Assembly (NCBI GenBank): GCA_017543905.1
Contig: JAFYFC010000046.1
Location: 1 to 57,823, forward strand
Origin: Clostridia bacterium
Lineage (GTDB): Bacteria; Bacillota; Clostridia; Christensenellales; Aristaeellaceae
Direction of reading: 5' to 3'
DNA length: 57,823 nucleotides
The number at the start of each line of letters is the position of its first letter. The stretch's first letter is position 1. Below the pieces are notes generated by a model, which ran no database searches, had not been told where the DNA came from, and was given only the letters and a program-made list of their open reading frames with translations. This document shows, one piece after another, positions 1 to 9,050 of the stretch. The translations under genes and the position numbers were made by a program.

Positions 1-609
1 ACGCAGATAAACCCCCATTTTATTTACAACACTTTTGACACCATCTGCTACCGCGAACTCATGCGGGGCGAAGATGACGTAGCCGGCATCCTCGACAATG
101 TAAGTTCAATCATGCGATACGGGATAAGCCAGCCGGGGATGCTTGCTCCCCTTAGATGTGAATTAGATATTCTGAAAAGATACCTTGATATTGAAAACAG
201 TTGCTATGACATGCCCATACTCTCACGGATCGAAGTTGACGAAGCTTGCAAGGATGCTTATGTTCCCAAACTGATACTTCAGCCGCTGGTGGAAAACGCG
301 CTGCTGCACGGCAGAACAACAATTGATAAAGAGATCCGCATCCATATAACAGCCCAAACTTCCAATGGTGTGCTTCAGGTGACCGTTGTCGATTCTGGCA
401 CATGTGCAGATATCGACAGGATGAACGAAGGGTTATGTATGGGGATCGAGTCGCTGATGGCACGCACAAGCGGCCTTGGTGCGCTGAACGTGCATCTCAG
501 GATCCAGCGAAGGTTCGGCGAAGAATATGGTGTCCATTACACAAAAACCGATACAGGCAACACCTGTGCTGTCTTAACGCTGCCTATGCAGTATAATGAA
601 ACTGCTTAG
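1..609 (+). CDS. YesM-type sensor histidine kinase, C-terminal part (5' truncated by window edge)
   Basis: The reading frame is open from base 1 and ends at TAG 607-609. It opens with the phosphoacceptor region QINPHFIYNTFDTI, the signature of LytS/YesM kinases (His_kinase family, usually QINPHFLYNTL). The N-box PKLILQPLVENALLHG lies around 240-320 and a degenerate glycine-rich ATP-lid region follows. Kinases of this family sit in the membrane with an extracytoplasmic sensor and HAMP linker, which here would be outside the window, and signal to YesN/AraC-type response regulators that control sugar uptake. The only such regulator in the window is at 17524, so pairing with it is an inference. 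The ADP-ribosylglycohydrolase gene follows 37 bases later on the same strand and may be co-transcribed. Confidence 0.9.
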   Translation, partial: TQINPHFIYNTFDTICYRELMRGEDDVAGILDNVSSIMRYGISQPGMLAPLRCELDILKRYLDIENSCYDMPILSRIEVDEACKDAYVPKLILQPLVENALLHGRTTIDKEIRIHITAQTSNGVLQVTVVDSGTCADIDRMNEGLCMGIESLMARTSGLGALNVHLRIQRRFGEEYGVHYTKTDTGNTCAVLTLPMQYNETA

Positions 610-646
610 TAATCAACCGACTAATACTGAAAGGGATATTATTCAT

Positions 647-2485
647 ATGACAATCGATTTTGCAGAATACCGTAAAAAGGTGACGGGTTGTTATATCGGC
701 AAGGCTGTCGGTGGAACACTGGGCATGCCGTTTGAGGGAAACCTCAGTACGCGCGATATATCGTATTATGAGCCTGTGCCCACCGGTGTTGTTGCAAACG
801 ATGACCTCGACTTGCAGGTGATCAACCTGGAACTCATCCGCAGGTTCGGCCTGCCGGTAGATCGATACCATCTTTCCAAACTCTGGTGGAATATGCAGGA
901 TATGGGACCGGACGAATATGGCGTAGCAAGATGGAACGTTCAGCTTGGACGGAACGCTCCTCTGTCAGGCTTTTACGCCAACAAATTCCACGGTGGAATG
1001 GGCGCCGCGATTCGCAGTGAGCTCTGGGCATGTCTGACTCCCGGTGACCCTGCCCTTGCTGCTCGTCTTGCATATGAAGATGCCTGCACAGACCATTACG
1101 ATGATGGGATTCATGCTTGTATGTTTCTGGCTGCGCTTGAAAGCGCTGGATTTGTTCAGACTGACACAGAATGTCTGATCGCCGACGGGCTTTCTGTTCT
1201 GCCTGATGGCTGTGTTCTGAAGACTGGTATTCAAGATGCAGTAGGATATTGGAAATCGACCCACAATATCTATGCCGCAAGAGAGTTGGTACTGCAAAAT
1301 CACTTCTCCCAGAACTGGACAGACGTTACCATAAATCTAAGTTTTATAATGATCGCCTGGCTTGCTTCTGGCGGCGACTTTGGGAAAGGGATCTGCTGTG
1401 CTGCAGATCTCGGTTATGACGCAGACTGCACATGTGCGACGCTTGGCTCGATCATGGGCATCATTAACCCCGCGAGCATTTCTGAAGAATGGACCAAGCC
1501 TATCGGCCGCGACCTCATCCTGAGCAGCGGCATTTGCGGTATCCATGAGCCGAGAACAGTTGACGAGTTCTGTGATCTTGTTGCAAATACTGCCGTAAGC
1601 GTACTGGCATATTACAAATCTCCTGTCCGTTTGGGGAACACCAACAACCCCTCCATTGTACTGCGGAAGTGGACAGAAAAAAGCGACATATTCAACGAGC
1701 AGGAAGATTCCCACATATCCGTTATTGCCGTACAGCCATTAACAGTAAAACTCAAGTATCCTTTGCAGGTTGCCCTAAAACCCAACAGTACTAACGAGTT
1801 TGAACTGGAGCTTGTAAACCCTAACAATGAAACGATCAGCGGTTCATGTACTTTTCTCGTACCTGAAAACTGGTGTGTAACCCCGGCTGATATTAAAATT
1901 GCTTGTAAGCCTTTCGGCTATGCCTCATACAAATTTTCTGTCACGACTCCATCTCTTGACAAACGCAGGCCGCAAAAGAACTGGCTGGATCTGCACTTTT
2001 ATACAAACGGACTGCACTGGAGCGCCGAGGCCGGATTAGCCCTCACTACACCATGGATAAGGGAAAACCTGGATACAGGGGAAATCGAGATAATCGAAGC
2101 CTATGCGCCATTTCAGGATGTGCCGGCCGGACGTTTTGTTTACCATACTACCTTCAAACTTAACACAAGTGTTGATATGATCATGAGTGCGCAGTCTACC
2201 CGAAGGCTCTGCGCCTGCTTAAACGGGCAGCAGGTGCTTACCGGGGACGGCAGCATGTATGTTCCGGCCTTTCACAGAGGAAGCCCCACTGCAAAAGTCA
2301 CCAGCAGCGCAGACAACAGCGGGTGGAACTATGTAGACATCACTATAGAAGATGGTGATCCGGGAGAACTGTTCGTTGGTTTTTCCAGACGTCATAGCTG
2401 CGGAGAATGGCTGATCGGCGTCGAATACTCCATCATGCCACTTATGCACAAGGTATCCGCTGATCCAAAGCATAAAACCAAGTGA
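647..2485 (+). CDS. ADP-ribosylglycohydrolase family protein with beta-rich C-terminal extension
   Basis: The N-terminal about 350 residues match the DraG/ADP-ribosylglycohydrolase fold: GKAVGGTLGMPFEG near the start, the first metal motif NDDLDLQVI (usual TDDT-type) and the second, GYDADCTCATLGSIMG (usual DTDT-type). Binding acids are kept although both motifs are altered. About 240 further residues are beta-rich with no motif I recognise, perhaps a beta-sandwich. I chose ATG 647 because GAAAGGG lies about 11 bases upstream; an in-frame ATG at 596 overlaps the kinase gene and lacks a good site. There is no signal peptide, so it is probably cytoplasmic. Proteins of this type recur in Firmicute sugar-utilisation loci, so the substrate may be a glycoside or an N-ribosyl compound and not ADP-ribosylated protein. 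That is inference. Confidence 0.85.
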   Translation: MTIDFAEYRKKVTGCYIGKAVGGTLGMPFEGNLSTRDISYYEPVPTGVVANDDLDLQVINLELIRRFGLPVDRYHLSKLWWNMQDMGPDEYGVARWNVQLGRNAPLSGFYANKFHGGMGAAIRSELWACLTPGDPALAARLAYEDACTDHYDDGIHACMFLAALESAGFVQTDTECLIADGLSVLPDGCVLKTGIQDAVGYWKSTHNIYAARELVLQNHFSQNWTDVTINLSFIMIAWLASGGDFGKGICCAADLGYDADCTCATLGSIMGIINPASISEEWTKPIGRDLILSSGICGIHEPRTVDEFCDLVANTAVSVLAYYKSPVRLGNTNNPSIVLRKWTEKSDIFNEQEDSHISVIAVQPLTVKLKYPLQVALKPNSTNEFELELVNPNNETISGSCTFLVPENWCVTPADIKIACKPFGYASYKFSVTTPSLDKRRPQKNWLDLHFYTNGLHWSAEAGLALTTPWIRENLDTGEIEIIEAYAPFQDVPAGRFVYHTTFKLNTSVDMIMSAQSTRRLCACLNGQQVLTGDGSMYVPAFHRGSPTAKVTSSADNSGWNYVDITIEDGDPGELFVGFSRRHSCGEWLIGVEYSIMPLMHKVSADPKHKTK

Positions 2486-2560
2486 GTTTGTTCAAGCGAT
2501 TGAGAAGCCGGATAATACAAAGAACTACCTCATACTATTTGCAAAGGATACGCATTGTGA

Positions 2561-2592
2561 TACCTTAAAACTCTATGTACAGTTTTAAGGTA
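2561..2592. repeat. Perfect 12-bp inverted repeat with 8-base spacer
   Basis: TACCTTAAAACT (2561-2572) and AGTTTTAAGGTA (2581-2592) are exact reverse complements around CTATGTAC. No T-tract follows on the plus strand, so it is a poor intrinsic terminator. It sits at the left boundary of the integrase remnant and could be a recombination core site or a decayed end of the island. Confidence 0.7.
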
Positions 2593-2988
2593 GCGATCAG
2601 CGTAGGTCAGAGACAGGAATTACTGAACAGCTTTACCAACACCAGCAAGAGCCAGATCAAGCTGGTGTTGGGAATGTTTAATACTGTCTTTTTCTCTGCC
2701 TACGTCGACGGGCTTATCGACCGCGATGTTACGCTCCTGTATAAAGTGGGCGTCGACCCGGTGATCGCGATGAAAACTGCAGGCCGCACGGACTACAAGA
2801 CCACTACGAACATATACACGCATGTGCGGGACGAGATGCTGAAGAAGGCGACGGTGAACTTGGGCGAAGTGTTTGCGAGCAGGGAGAAGGGAGAAGTGGC
2901 AAGGTGGGAGAATTCCGGGCGGGTGCCCGGAGTTTTTTGTTTTTGGGAATGCGATAATGCAGATTATATATTTGTAAGACTATTTTGA
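2575..2988 (+). pseudogene. Tyrosine recombinase (phage/ICE integrase) remnant, internally deleted
   Basis: The frame first resembles the core-binding domain of integrases (QIKLVLGMFNTVFFSAYVDG). It then jumps to the extreme C-terminus of the catalytic domain: VGVDPVIAMKTAGRTDYKTT and NIYTHV, the GH-x-x-x-T-x-x-Y-T-H region with the nucleophile Tyr. The stretch that should carry the first catalytic Arg, the Lys and the H-x-x-R is missing, about 100 residues or more. The apparent ATG at 2575 lies inside the loop of the palindrome at 2561-2592 and has no ribosome binding site. The frame also reads through a terminator at 2915-2938, so real homology probably stops near 2905. The gene cannot encode an active recombinase. 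A second, shorter copy of the same C-terminus lies at 6537-6656. Confidence 0.75.
2915..2940 (+). terminator. Intrinsic terminator after integrase remnant
   Basis: CCGGGC (2915-2920), loop GGGT, GCCCGG (2925-2930), then AGTTTTTTGT. A short GC stem followed by six Ts is a standard rho-independent form. Confidence 0.7.
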
Positions 2989-3064
2989 ATATCTGAACGA
3001 TCATACGGTTGTTCAGAAGACGACAGAAACATGGTATCTCTGTTTTTGATTCTATAGGATGCGC

Positions 3065-3093
3065 TTGACGCGCATGCGTTTTTACCGTATAAT
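3065..3093 (+). promoter_or_regulatory. Sigma-A promoter of the LRR protein gene
   Basis: TTGACG at 3065-3070, 17-base spacer, TATAAT at 3088-3093. It lies 58 bases upstream of the start codon at 3151. Confidence 0.8.
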
Positions 3094-3150
3094 CGTACTT
3101 GTGAAAATATACAATTGAATGCTGATTCTTTCGATATAAGGAGGCCCTTC

Positions 3151-5721
3151 ATGAAACATGCAGCCCGCGCCTTTGCTTTGGTCTTTTCGCTCCTTCTCCT
3201 GCTCGCGATTGGCGTTTTGAGCGTTTCTGCGGAAGACACGCTTTATCTGCCCTCTTCGCTGAAGGTGATCGAGGATCGCGCGTTTTACGGCAATACATCG
3301 CTGGATGAAGTTGTTCTACCGGATGGCGTGATGGAGATCCGGTCGATGGCATTTGCAAACAGCTCGCTGACTGAGATTATGCTTCCCGATTCCCTGACGA
3401 TTATAGCGGACGATGCATTCACAGGCTGCGGGGATATAGTGATTACCGCTTCGGAAAGCAGTTATGCGTACGGATGGGCGGTTCGCAACGGCTTTATTCA
3501 CAAACAGACTGCGCCGGCGACGGATTTTGAATACCGCCGTGCTTCAAACGGTATATCGATTACAAAGTATACGGGAAGCGGAGGGTATGTCGTCGTTCCG
3601 GAACAGATCGAAGGCGTCGATGTTATATCAATCGAGTACAAAGCGTTTTCAGAAACAGATATCACAGGCGTCATACTTCCGGAAACCGTCAGATCAGTAA
3701 AGCAGCAGGCGTTTCATAGTTGTGCGTCTCTTAAGAGCGTGATTATACCCTCACGTCTTGATTCGCTTGGCAGCTGGGTGTTTGCTGGATGTCCTGAACT
3801 CATAACCGTCCGAATTCCAGACGGCATTACTCAGATCGAATCATGTCTCTTTTACAACTGTCAAAAGCTGGAGCAGGTAAATATACCAATTGGAATCACC
3901 ACAGTTGGAAGCTGGGCTTTCGCAGGATGCAGCAGTCTGAAAAGTATTATTCTGCCTGACACAGTAACGCTGATAGAAGAAAGGGCATTTGCATGGTGTA
4001 ATCAGATGACGGACTGTCATCTTTCTGCAGGACTTTTGTCCGTCGGATATGAGGCATTCAACGGATGCTCAAGTCTGACTCATATCGAGCTGCCGCAGGG
4101 ATTGACTTCTATCGGCGAGAGCGTCTTCACTTATTGCAGCAAGCTACAGTCAATTGCTGTACCGGACGGCATCAAAGCGATACCTGCGCATACGTTTGAT
4201 CACTGTATCGGTCTGACGAACATAGCTCTTCCGGATGGGCTGGAATCAATCGGCGAATGCGCATTCGATTATTGCACCGGCATTCTCAGCATAAGCATAC
4301 CTGAAACGGTAAACAGCATCGGCCCATCGGCTTTTTCAAATGTCTGCACGAGCATTTGCTTTTCCGGAGCAATGCCTTCAATCAGCGACGATGCGTTTTC
4401 CGGCAGCAGTATAATTGTCAGCATATCGGGAGACAGCGCGGGTTGGAGCGTGGAATCGGATTACGGCGCGAGCTGGATTGTATGGAGTATAAACGGAGGA
4501 GCGCAGACGATTACGGACGACACAAAAGACCCCAGCGAAACGTTAACCGTAACAATAACCGATAATCAAGACCTGAACGATTACGAAAACTGGTCTAGCA
4601 CCGTCAAATCCAATCTCGTCATAAACGACGACGGTTCATATACGCGTGTCGAGTACACCGGAAACGACGTCCTTATTGAAGAATACAGCAGCGAGCATAA
4701 TCTGACATGGAAGAAGACGCTTAGCCCTGAATTGCCGATATGGGGAGGCTTTTTCTCCGGCAATGAATACAATTTCCTTGTGTTCGGTCAGAATAACGAA
4801 GAGGAGAACGATAACAAGGAAGTCATACGAATTGTAAAGTATACAAAAAGCTGGAATAGGATAGCACATTGTTCAGTTTATGGCGCGAACACCATTCAAC
4901 CATTTGCATTCGGGAGCGTTCGCTTCAGCCAGTCAAACGATATCCTTTACTTATATACATGCCATGTAATGTATACTACCCCGGACGGCGCCAATCATCA
5001 GGCGAACATGAGCTTCGAGGTGTATATTCCGACAATGAAGTTCACGCATCAGAATTACGAAATCGGCGGCGTAACGTATGAGTATGTATCGCATTCCTTA
5101 AATCAGCTTCTGCTTATCGACGGAAGCGACATAATCAAGGTAGATCACGGCGACGCATACCCGCGGTCTGTAAGACTGATGAAGATTAAAGGTTCTGCCG
5201 GCTATGTAGCGATAGGAGATCGTTCGGAAGCGACTATGCTGGCTATCGCCGGTAATATCGGTGAAAACTACACAGGGGTCTCCGTCGGCGCGCTGCAGGC
5301 GTCAGGCACTTGCTACATAGTCGCCGGCAACAGCATTAACCAGAATAATGCCGCGGCATCGAACCAAAGGAATATATTCGTCAGCACCGTAAACAAAAAC
5401 GCCGTGTCAGACTCAAATGTCAGGCTAAGCTGGATAACAAACTACGCTGAAGGCAGCAGCATAGCCGTTACAACACCGCAGATGGTAAGGATTAACGACA
5501 ACAGGTTCTTGCTTATCTGGAGTGAAGGAAGCAATGTAAAATACGTATTCCTAAACGGAAACGGCGATAAGTTAACAGATATCTATTCAGCATCCGCCGA
5601 CTTGTCTGACTGTCAGCCTGTAGTCGGCAACGACTGTGTGATGTGGTATGTAACCAGAAACAGCGCTATCGTAATGTATTCTATCAGTCTCACGGCGCCA
5701 TATGCGTTAACCGCCGGATGA
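3151..5721 (+). CDS. Secreted BspA-type leucine-rich repeat protein with propeller-like C-terminal half
   Basis: ATG 3151 follows AAGGAGG at 3138-3144. Residues 1-27 are a clear Sec signal peptide ending in VSA, before EDTLYLPSS. Residues about 30-440 hold roughly a dozen LRR_5 (BspA/TpLRR) repeats of the form SI-x-AFxxCxxLxxIxLPDG. A TSETL-like linker follows. The last about 400 residues are beta-rich with aromatic strands (YNFLVFGQNNEEENDNKEVI, NQLLLIDGSDIIKVDHGD), like the propeller-like domains of secreted Clostridia proteins. No sortase motif or membrane anchor is visible at the C-terminus, so it is probably released or held by other means. BspA-type repeats typically bind host or microbial surfaces. 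The protein has 856 residues and its own promoter. It is the only apparently intact gene between the two integrase remnants. Confidence 0.88.
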   Translation: MKHAARAFALVFSLLLLLAIGVLSVSAEDTLYLPSSLKVIEDRAFYGNTSLDEVVLPDGVMEIRSMAFANSSLTEIMLPDSLTIIADDAFTGCGDIVITASESSYAYGWAVRNGFIHKQTAPATDFEYRRASNGISITKYTGSGGYVVVPEQIEGVDVISIEYKAFSETDITGVILPETVRSVKQQAFHSCASLKSVIIPSRLDSLGSWVFAGCPELITVRIPDGITQIESCLFYNCQKLEQVNIPIGITTVGSWAFAGCSSLKSIILPDTVTLIEERAFAWCNQMTDCHLSAGLLSVGYEAFNGCSSLTHIELPQGLTSIGESVFTYCSKLQSIAVPDGIKAIPAHTFDHCIGLTNIALPDGLESIGECAFDYCTGILSISIPETVNSIGPSAFSNVCTSICFSGAMPSISDDAFSGSSIIVSISGDSAGWSVESDYGASWIVWSINGGAQTITDDTKDPSETLTVTITDNQDLNDYENWSSTVKSNLVINDDGSYTRVEYTGNDVLIEEYSSEHNLTWKKTLSPELPIWGGFFSGNEYNFLVFGQNNEEENDNKEVIRIVKYTKSWNRIAHCSVYGANTIQPFAFGSVRFSQSNDILYLYTCHVMYTTPDGANHQANMSFEVYIPTMKFTHQNYEIGGVTYEYVSHSLNQLLLIDGSDIIKVDHGDAYPRSVRLMKIKGSAGYVAIGDRSEATMLAIAGNIGENYTGVSVGALQASGTCYIVAGNSINQNNAAASNQRNIFVSTVNKNAVSDSNVRLSWITNYAEGSSIAVTTPQMVRINDNRFLLIWSEGSNVKYVFLNGNGDKLTDIYSASADLSDCQPVVGNDCVMWYVTRNSAIVMYSISLTAPYALTAG

Positions 5722-5838
5722 AGAGCCCCCGGCATTCGATTGAAGATGTCAGGTTTTCTTGGTTTTTTGAAGGCAAAGTCAGTATAGTTTAACATAGACT
5801 GATATAGCGTATATCGGAATCAAAGAGAAGGGACTTGG

Positions 5839-6348
5839 ATGAAGAAACTGGTTTTGCTTTATCTTGCGCTTACACTGACCCTGACAGCAGGGATTGCCAT
5901 CGCGGAAGCGAAATTCGAAGTTGGAGAAGTCATTACTTTCGGCACATTCGAGCATGACGACGACCTGTCTACGCGCTGGACTGCAAGCCCTACAACAAAG
6001 ACCGGGTAGACGTCACTTGGGAGACGTGCATGCTGCGCGCGTGGCTGAACGAGGATTTTTATAATGCGGCGTTCGGTGTAAGGATATGTACGCCGACGAA
6101 GTATGCTGTGGCACAAGGCGCTTATTAGGACGGCGATTACACCGTCGACGCTGTGGGAGTCTGCTGGTGGTGGCTTCGTTCTCCCGGCTACAATTCGAGG
6201 CTCGCGGCTCTTGTCTCCCGCAGCGGCTATGTCTACTACACTGGCGACGATGTCGGCTGCGACGGCTACGGCGTATGTCTGGTCGTGGTTGTCCTGCTTT
6301 AAAATGAATCCACATAATCTCAATTCCAATGCAAAGATGAAACGGTAA
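5839..6348 (+). pseudogene. Broken DUF6273-type secreted protein gene
   Basis: ATG 5839 has a GAAGGG site and encodes a signal peptide (MKKLVLLYLALTLTLTAGIA) followed by FEVGEVITFGTFEHDDDLST, the usual N-terminus of DUF6273 proteins. That frame ends at 6009. A different frame (from 5976) continues the family: LDCKPYNKDRVDVTWETCML, RAWLNEDFYNAAF, an in-frame TAG at 6127-6129, then VGVCWWWLRSPGYNS and SGYVYYTGDDVG. The last part shifts frame again before the expected RPALWL end. The middle of the domain between DDDLS and LDCKPY is also deleted. So there are at least two frameshifts, one stop and one deletion; the gene is dead. The original protein would have been a secreted surface protein of unknown function. 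Confidence 0.8.
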
Positions 6349-6536
6349 TTAGTAAACAGAGATAGAAACGTACATAACCGCACGGAGTTTAAACCAAAAT
6401 CATCCTTACTCGAAATGCGAAAAATATTTGAGTCTTTTGATATGTTCGCAGCTGCTTTCGAGCTGGTATTAATCTCAAGTAAACCAAACAAAAGCATCCC
6501 GCCGGCATAACTGTCGGCGGATTTTATACTGAGCCT
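6349..6536. other. Non-coding, AT-rich stretch
   Basis: No frame with a ribosome binding site or recognisable domain was seen between the broken DUF6273 gene and the second integrase remnant. Confidence 0.5.
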
Positions 6537-6656
6537 ACAAGGCCTACGGTGAACATCCATACGCACGTTCGTGACGAGATACTCTGGAAAGCGACGGTGA
6601 ACTTTGGGAGATATGTTCGGGAGCATGGAGAAGAGAGAATGGATAAGCAGGGATGA
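6537..6656 (+). pseudogene. Second integrase C-terminal remnant
   Basis: A frame ending at TGA 6654-6656 reads VNIHTHVRDEILWKATVNFG, the same sequence type as NIYTHVRDEMLKKATVNLG in the remnant at 2575-2988. Only about 35 residues around the catalytic-Tyr end survive and no start is present. The two relics are direct repeats about 3.8 kb apart that bracket the LRR gene and the broken DUF6273 gene. Confidence 0.7.
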
Positions 6657-6864
6657 TATCTAAATGGCGCATATCTGTCCTTTAGTTTTTTTAGATGAGA
6701 ATATGATATAAAGGAAAGCAAAACGCCACATCAGTATTGACGAATTCGGCTGTTATTTTTTATGTCTCGAGGCTTTGCTTTTTACTCTGCTGCTCATATA
6801 TAAGACTGAGAATTAATGTTAATTTTTTAGTTGGTTTTGTGCTAACAAAAAAGGGTTTGTCCTG

Positions 6865-6893
6865 TAGACAATAAATCCCGCAATTGTTATAAT
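6865..6893 (+). promoter_or_regulatory. Sigma-A promoter of glycan operon 1
   Basis: TAGACA at 6865-6870, 17-base spacer, TATAAT at 6888-6893, about 40 bases before the GH2 start. It is the only good promoter seen before the seven-gene block to 17255. Confidence 0.75.
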
Positions 6894-6931
6894 TGGTTTA
6901 TACCAAATTATTATTACAGAGGAGAATCGGC

Positions 6932-9022
6932 ATGCTGACTATATGCCTTAATGAACGGTTTTCAGTGATGCAGGATGTACATCGGATAGGTGAAAAATTC
7001 AAAGTATTCGAGCCTGGTTTTGACCCGCATTCTCATGCAAATGCCCACTGCCTGTCTGCATTCGTGCCGATCAAACGTCTTGCGCCGCTGCAAAAGCTCA
7101 TGAGCAGCCATCCGTATTGGGGCAGAGACTTAAGACAGTTCAACAACGCGCCCTGGTGGTATAAAGCGGTTTTCGAAGTGCCGTCTGACGCGCCAAAGCA
7201 TGCGAAGCTGATTGTCGATCGGGCGGATTACTATGCTGACGTCTACTTAAACGGTAAAAAGCTGGGTTCGCACGAAGGGTACTTTTCCAGCTTTTCTTTT
7301 GATGCAGACGATGTTGTTTTGCGGGGCAAAGTCAACACGCTCGTCATCAAAATAGATTCTCCCTGGGATGAAGAGGAGCAGGACGGTCAAGTACCGTTAA
7401 GGTGCTGGAACCATGTCAGGAATATGATCAAAGGCACGTACGAACATGCCGATTGTTTTATCCATCGTGACGTAAACCCGATAGGCCTGTACGGCGGAGC
7501 ATGGCTTGATTTTTACGAGGACGGCTATATAGAAAGCGTGTCTGCAACTTCAAGCCTGAAAAACGACGAAGGCAGCGTAAAGGTGAAAATCAACGCAAGC
7601 GGCGATAAAAACGCGCTTAAAGCATATCTTACAGATGCCCTGACAGGAATAAAAGCGGCGGAGATTTCGGGACAGACGGATTTTACACTACATGTAGAAA
7701 GGCCCGAACTCTGGGAAACGTATGAGCGTGGTCAGCCACGTTTATATAAGCTGTGGGTTGAAAACCTGTCGAGCGGGCAGCGCGTTTGCAAGAATATCGG
7801 TTTCAGAAGCCTGGAGCTTAAAAGAGACGAAGCCCGCACCGAATACTATCTGAACGGAAAGAGGCTTTTTATTAAGGGAACGACATACTTCCCGGATATC
7901 TATATCGCTTCGATACCGGAAGAAAAATACTTAAGAGATCTGCTGCTTCTGAAAAGCGCAGGCATCAACGCGATACGTATCCATGTACACACAGAGAACG
8001 ACAGACTGTATGAACTCTGTGACGAGATGGGCATGCTGGTCGTGCAGGACACTGACCTCAACTGGGTTCAGACCCGCTCAGACAGCTTTACTGCACGGGC
8101 TTTGGGCGTGTTCGGAGAGATGATCGATCGCCTCGCGCACCATCCGTGCCTATGCACGTGGATACTTTTCAACGAGCCCGATCGCGCATATAACGACTAT
8201 TACATGAACGTGGCGCCCGGTCCGCAGCTGGAAGCGATGGCAAAGGAGAGAACAGCCGAAATCCCTACCATACGAGGCAGTTACGTAATAGAAGATATTC
8301 ATTCAGGCGACAGTCACAATTATATCGGTTCGCTTTGGGATCCGCCGACCGAATATCTGCAAAAGCGGGGATTTGTCGAAAAACTCAATACGGAATTCGG
8401 GTTCGACGCGCCTGCCCCGATTAAAGACCTCATGAACGAAAAGGACATCATGGAGGCTCTGAAGCCTACCGATCAAATGATCGCTGAGCTGGATGAATAC
8501 CAGTATCGCCTCACCAAGTTTTACACGGAAGACTACCGAATACATAAGTATAACATGTGTGCCGGCTGCTTCCAGTTTCTGTTTTCAGATCCGGGGCCGC
8601 AAAGCTTTTTAGGCGCGGTAAGCTGGTGGGGAACGCCCAAAGGCGGTTTCAGAGCCATGCTCGAAAGCAATAAGATGCTTTTGCCTATACTGGAGCATGA
8701 CGAAAAGCCGCTTGCCCTCTGGATCGTAAACGACTGGCTCAAAGAAATCAAGTCTGTACGGCTGAAAGCCTACGTCATTGATGCCGCAGGCAACGGCACA
8801 TACAGAAATGAATGGACGCTCGACGTGCAGCCGGATTGCAGTGTCAGGGTAACAGATTTTGATGCTGATTTAATTGACAAAACGCTGCTGCTTGTCATAG
8901 AGGATGAAAACGGTCAGGAGCTCAGCAGAAATGCTTATGAACGACCGCTGTATATCCCCAAACATCCTGCAGGGCATCCAAACCGCATGGACAACGATAT
9001 GGGTGTTCATATCTACTATTGA
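6932..9022 (+). CDS. Glycoside hydrolase family 2 enzyme
   Basis: ATG 6932 follows AGAGGAG at 6918-6924, giving 696 residues. The order is typical of GH2: a jelly-roll sugar-binding domain (about 1-190, with YYADVYLNGKKLGSHEGYFS), an immunoglobulin-like domain (about 190-310) and a TIM barrel (about 310-600) with IRIHVHTENDRLYELCDEMG. The likely acid/base is Glu415 in ILFNEP and the nucleophile Glu488 in TEFGF. There is no signal peptide, so it acts on imported oligosaccharides in the cytoplasm. The family covers beta-galactosidase, beta-glucuronidase, beta-mannosidase and exo-arabinosidase activities; which one cannot be told. It is first in the operon and the binding-protein gene follows 28 bases later. 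Confidence 0.9.
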   Translation: MLTICLNERFSVMQDVHRIGEKFKVFEPGFDPHSHANAHCLSAFVPIKRLAPLQKLMSSHPYWGRDLRQFNNAPWWYKAVFEVPSDAPKHAKLIVDRADYYADVYLNGKKLGSHEGYFSSFSFDADDVVLRGKVNTLVIKIDSPWDEEEQDGQVPLRCWNHVRNMIKGTYEHADCFIHRDVNPIGLYGGAWLDFYEDGYIESVSATSSLKNDEGSVKVKINASGDKNALKAYLTDALTGIKAAEISGQTDFTLHVERPELWETYERGQPRLYKLWVENLSSGQRVCKNIGFRSLELKRDEARTEYYLNGKRLFIKGTTYFPDIYIASIPEEKYLRDLLLLKSAGINAIRIHVHTENDRLYELCDEMGMLVVQDTDLNWVQTRSDSFTARALGVFGEMIDRLAHHPCLCTWILFNEPDRAYNDYYMNVAPGPQLEAMAKERTAEIPTIRGSYVIEDIHSGDSHNYIGSLWDPPTEYLQKRGFVEKLNTEFGFDAPAPIKDLMNEKDIMEALKPTDQMIAELDEYQYRLTKFYTEDYRIHKYNMCAGCFQFLFSDPGPQSFLGAVSWWGTPKGGFRAMLESNKMLLPILEHDEKPLALWIVNDWLKEIKSVRLKAYVIDAAGNGTYRNEWTLDVQPDCSVRVTDFDADLIDKTLLLVIEDENGQELSRNAYERPLYIPKHPAGHPNRMDNDMGVHIYY

Positions 9023-9050
9023 CAGACGAAAACAAAAGGAGGAATCGCAA

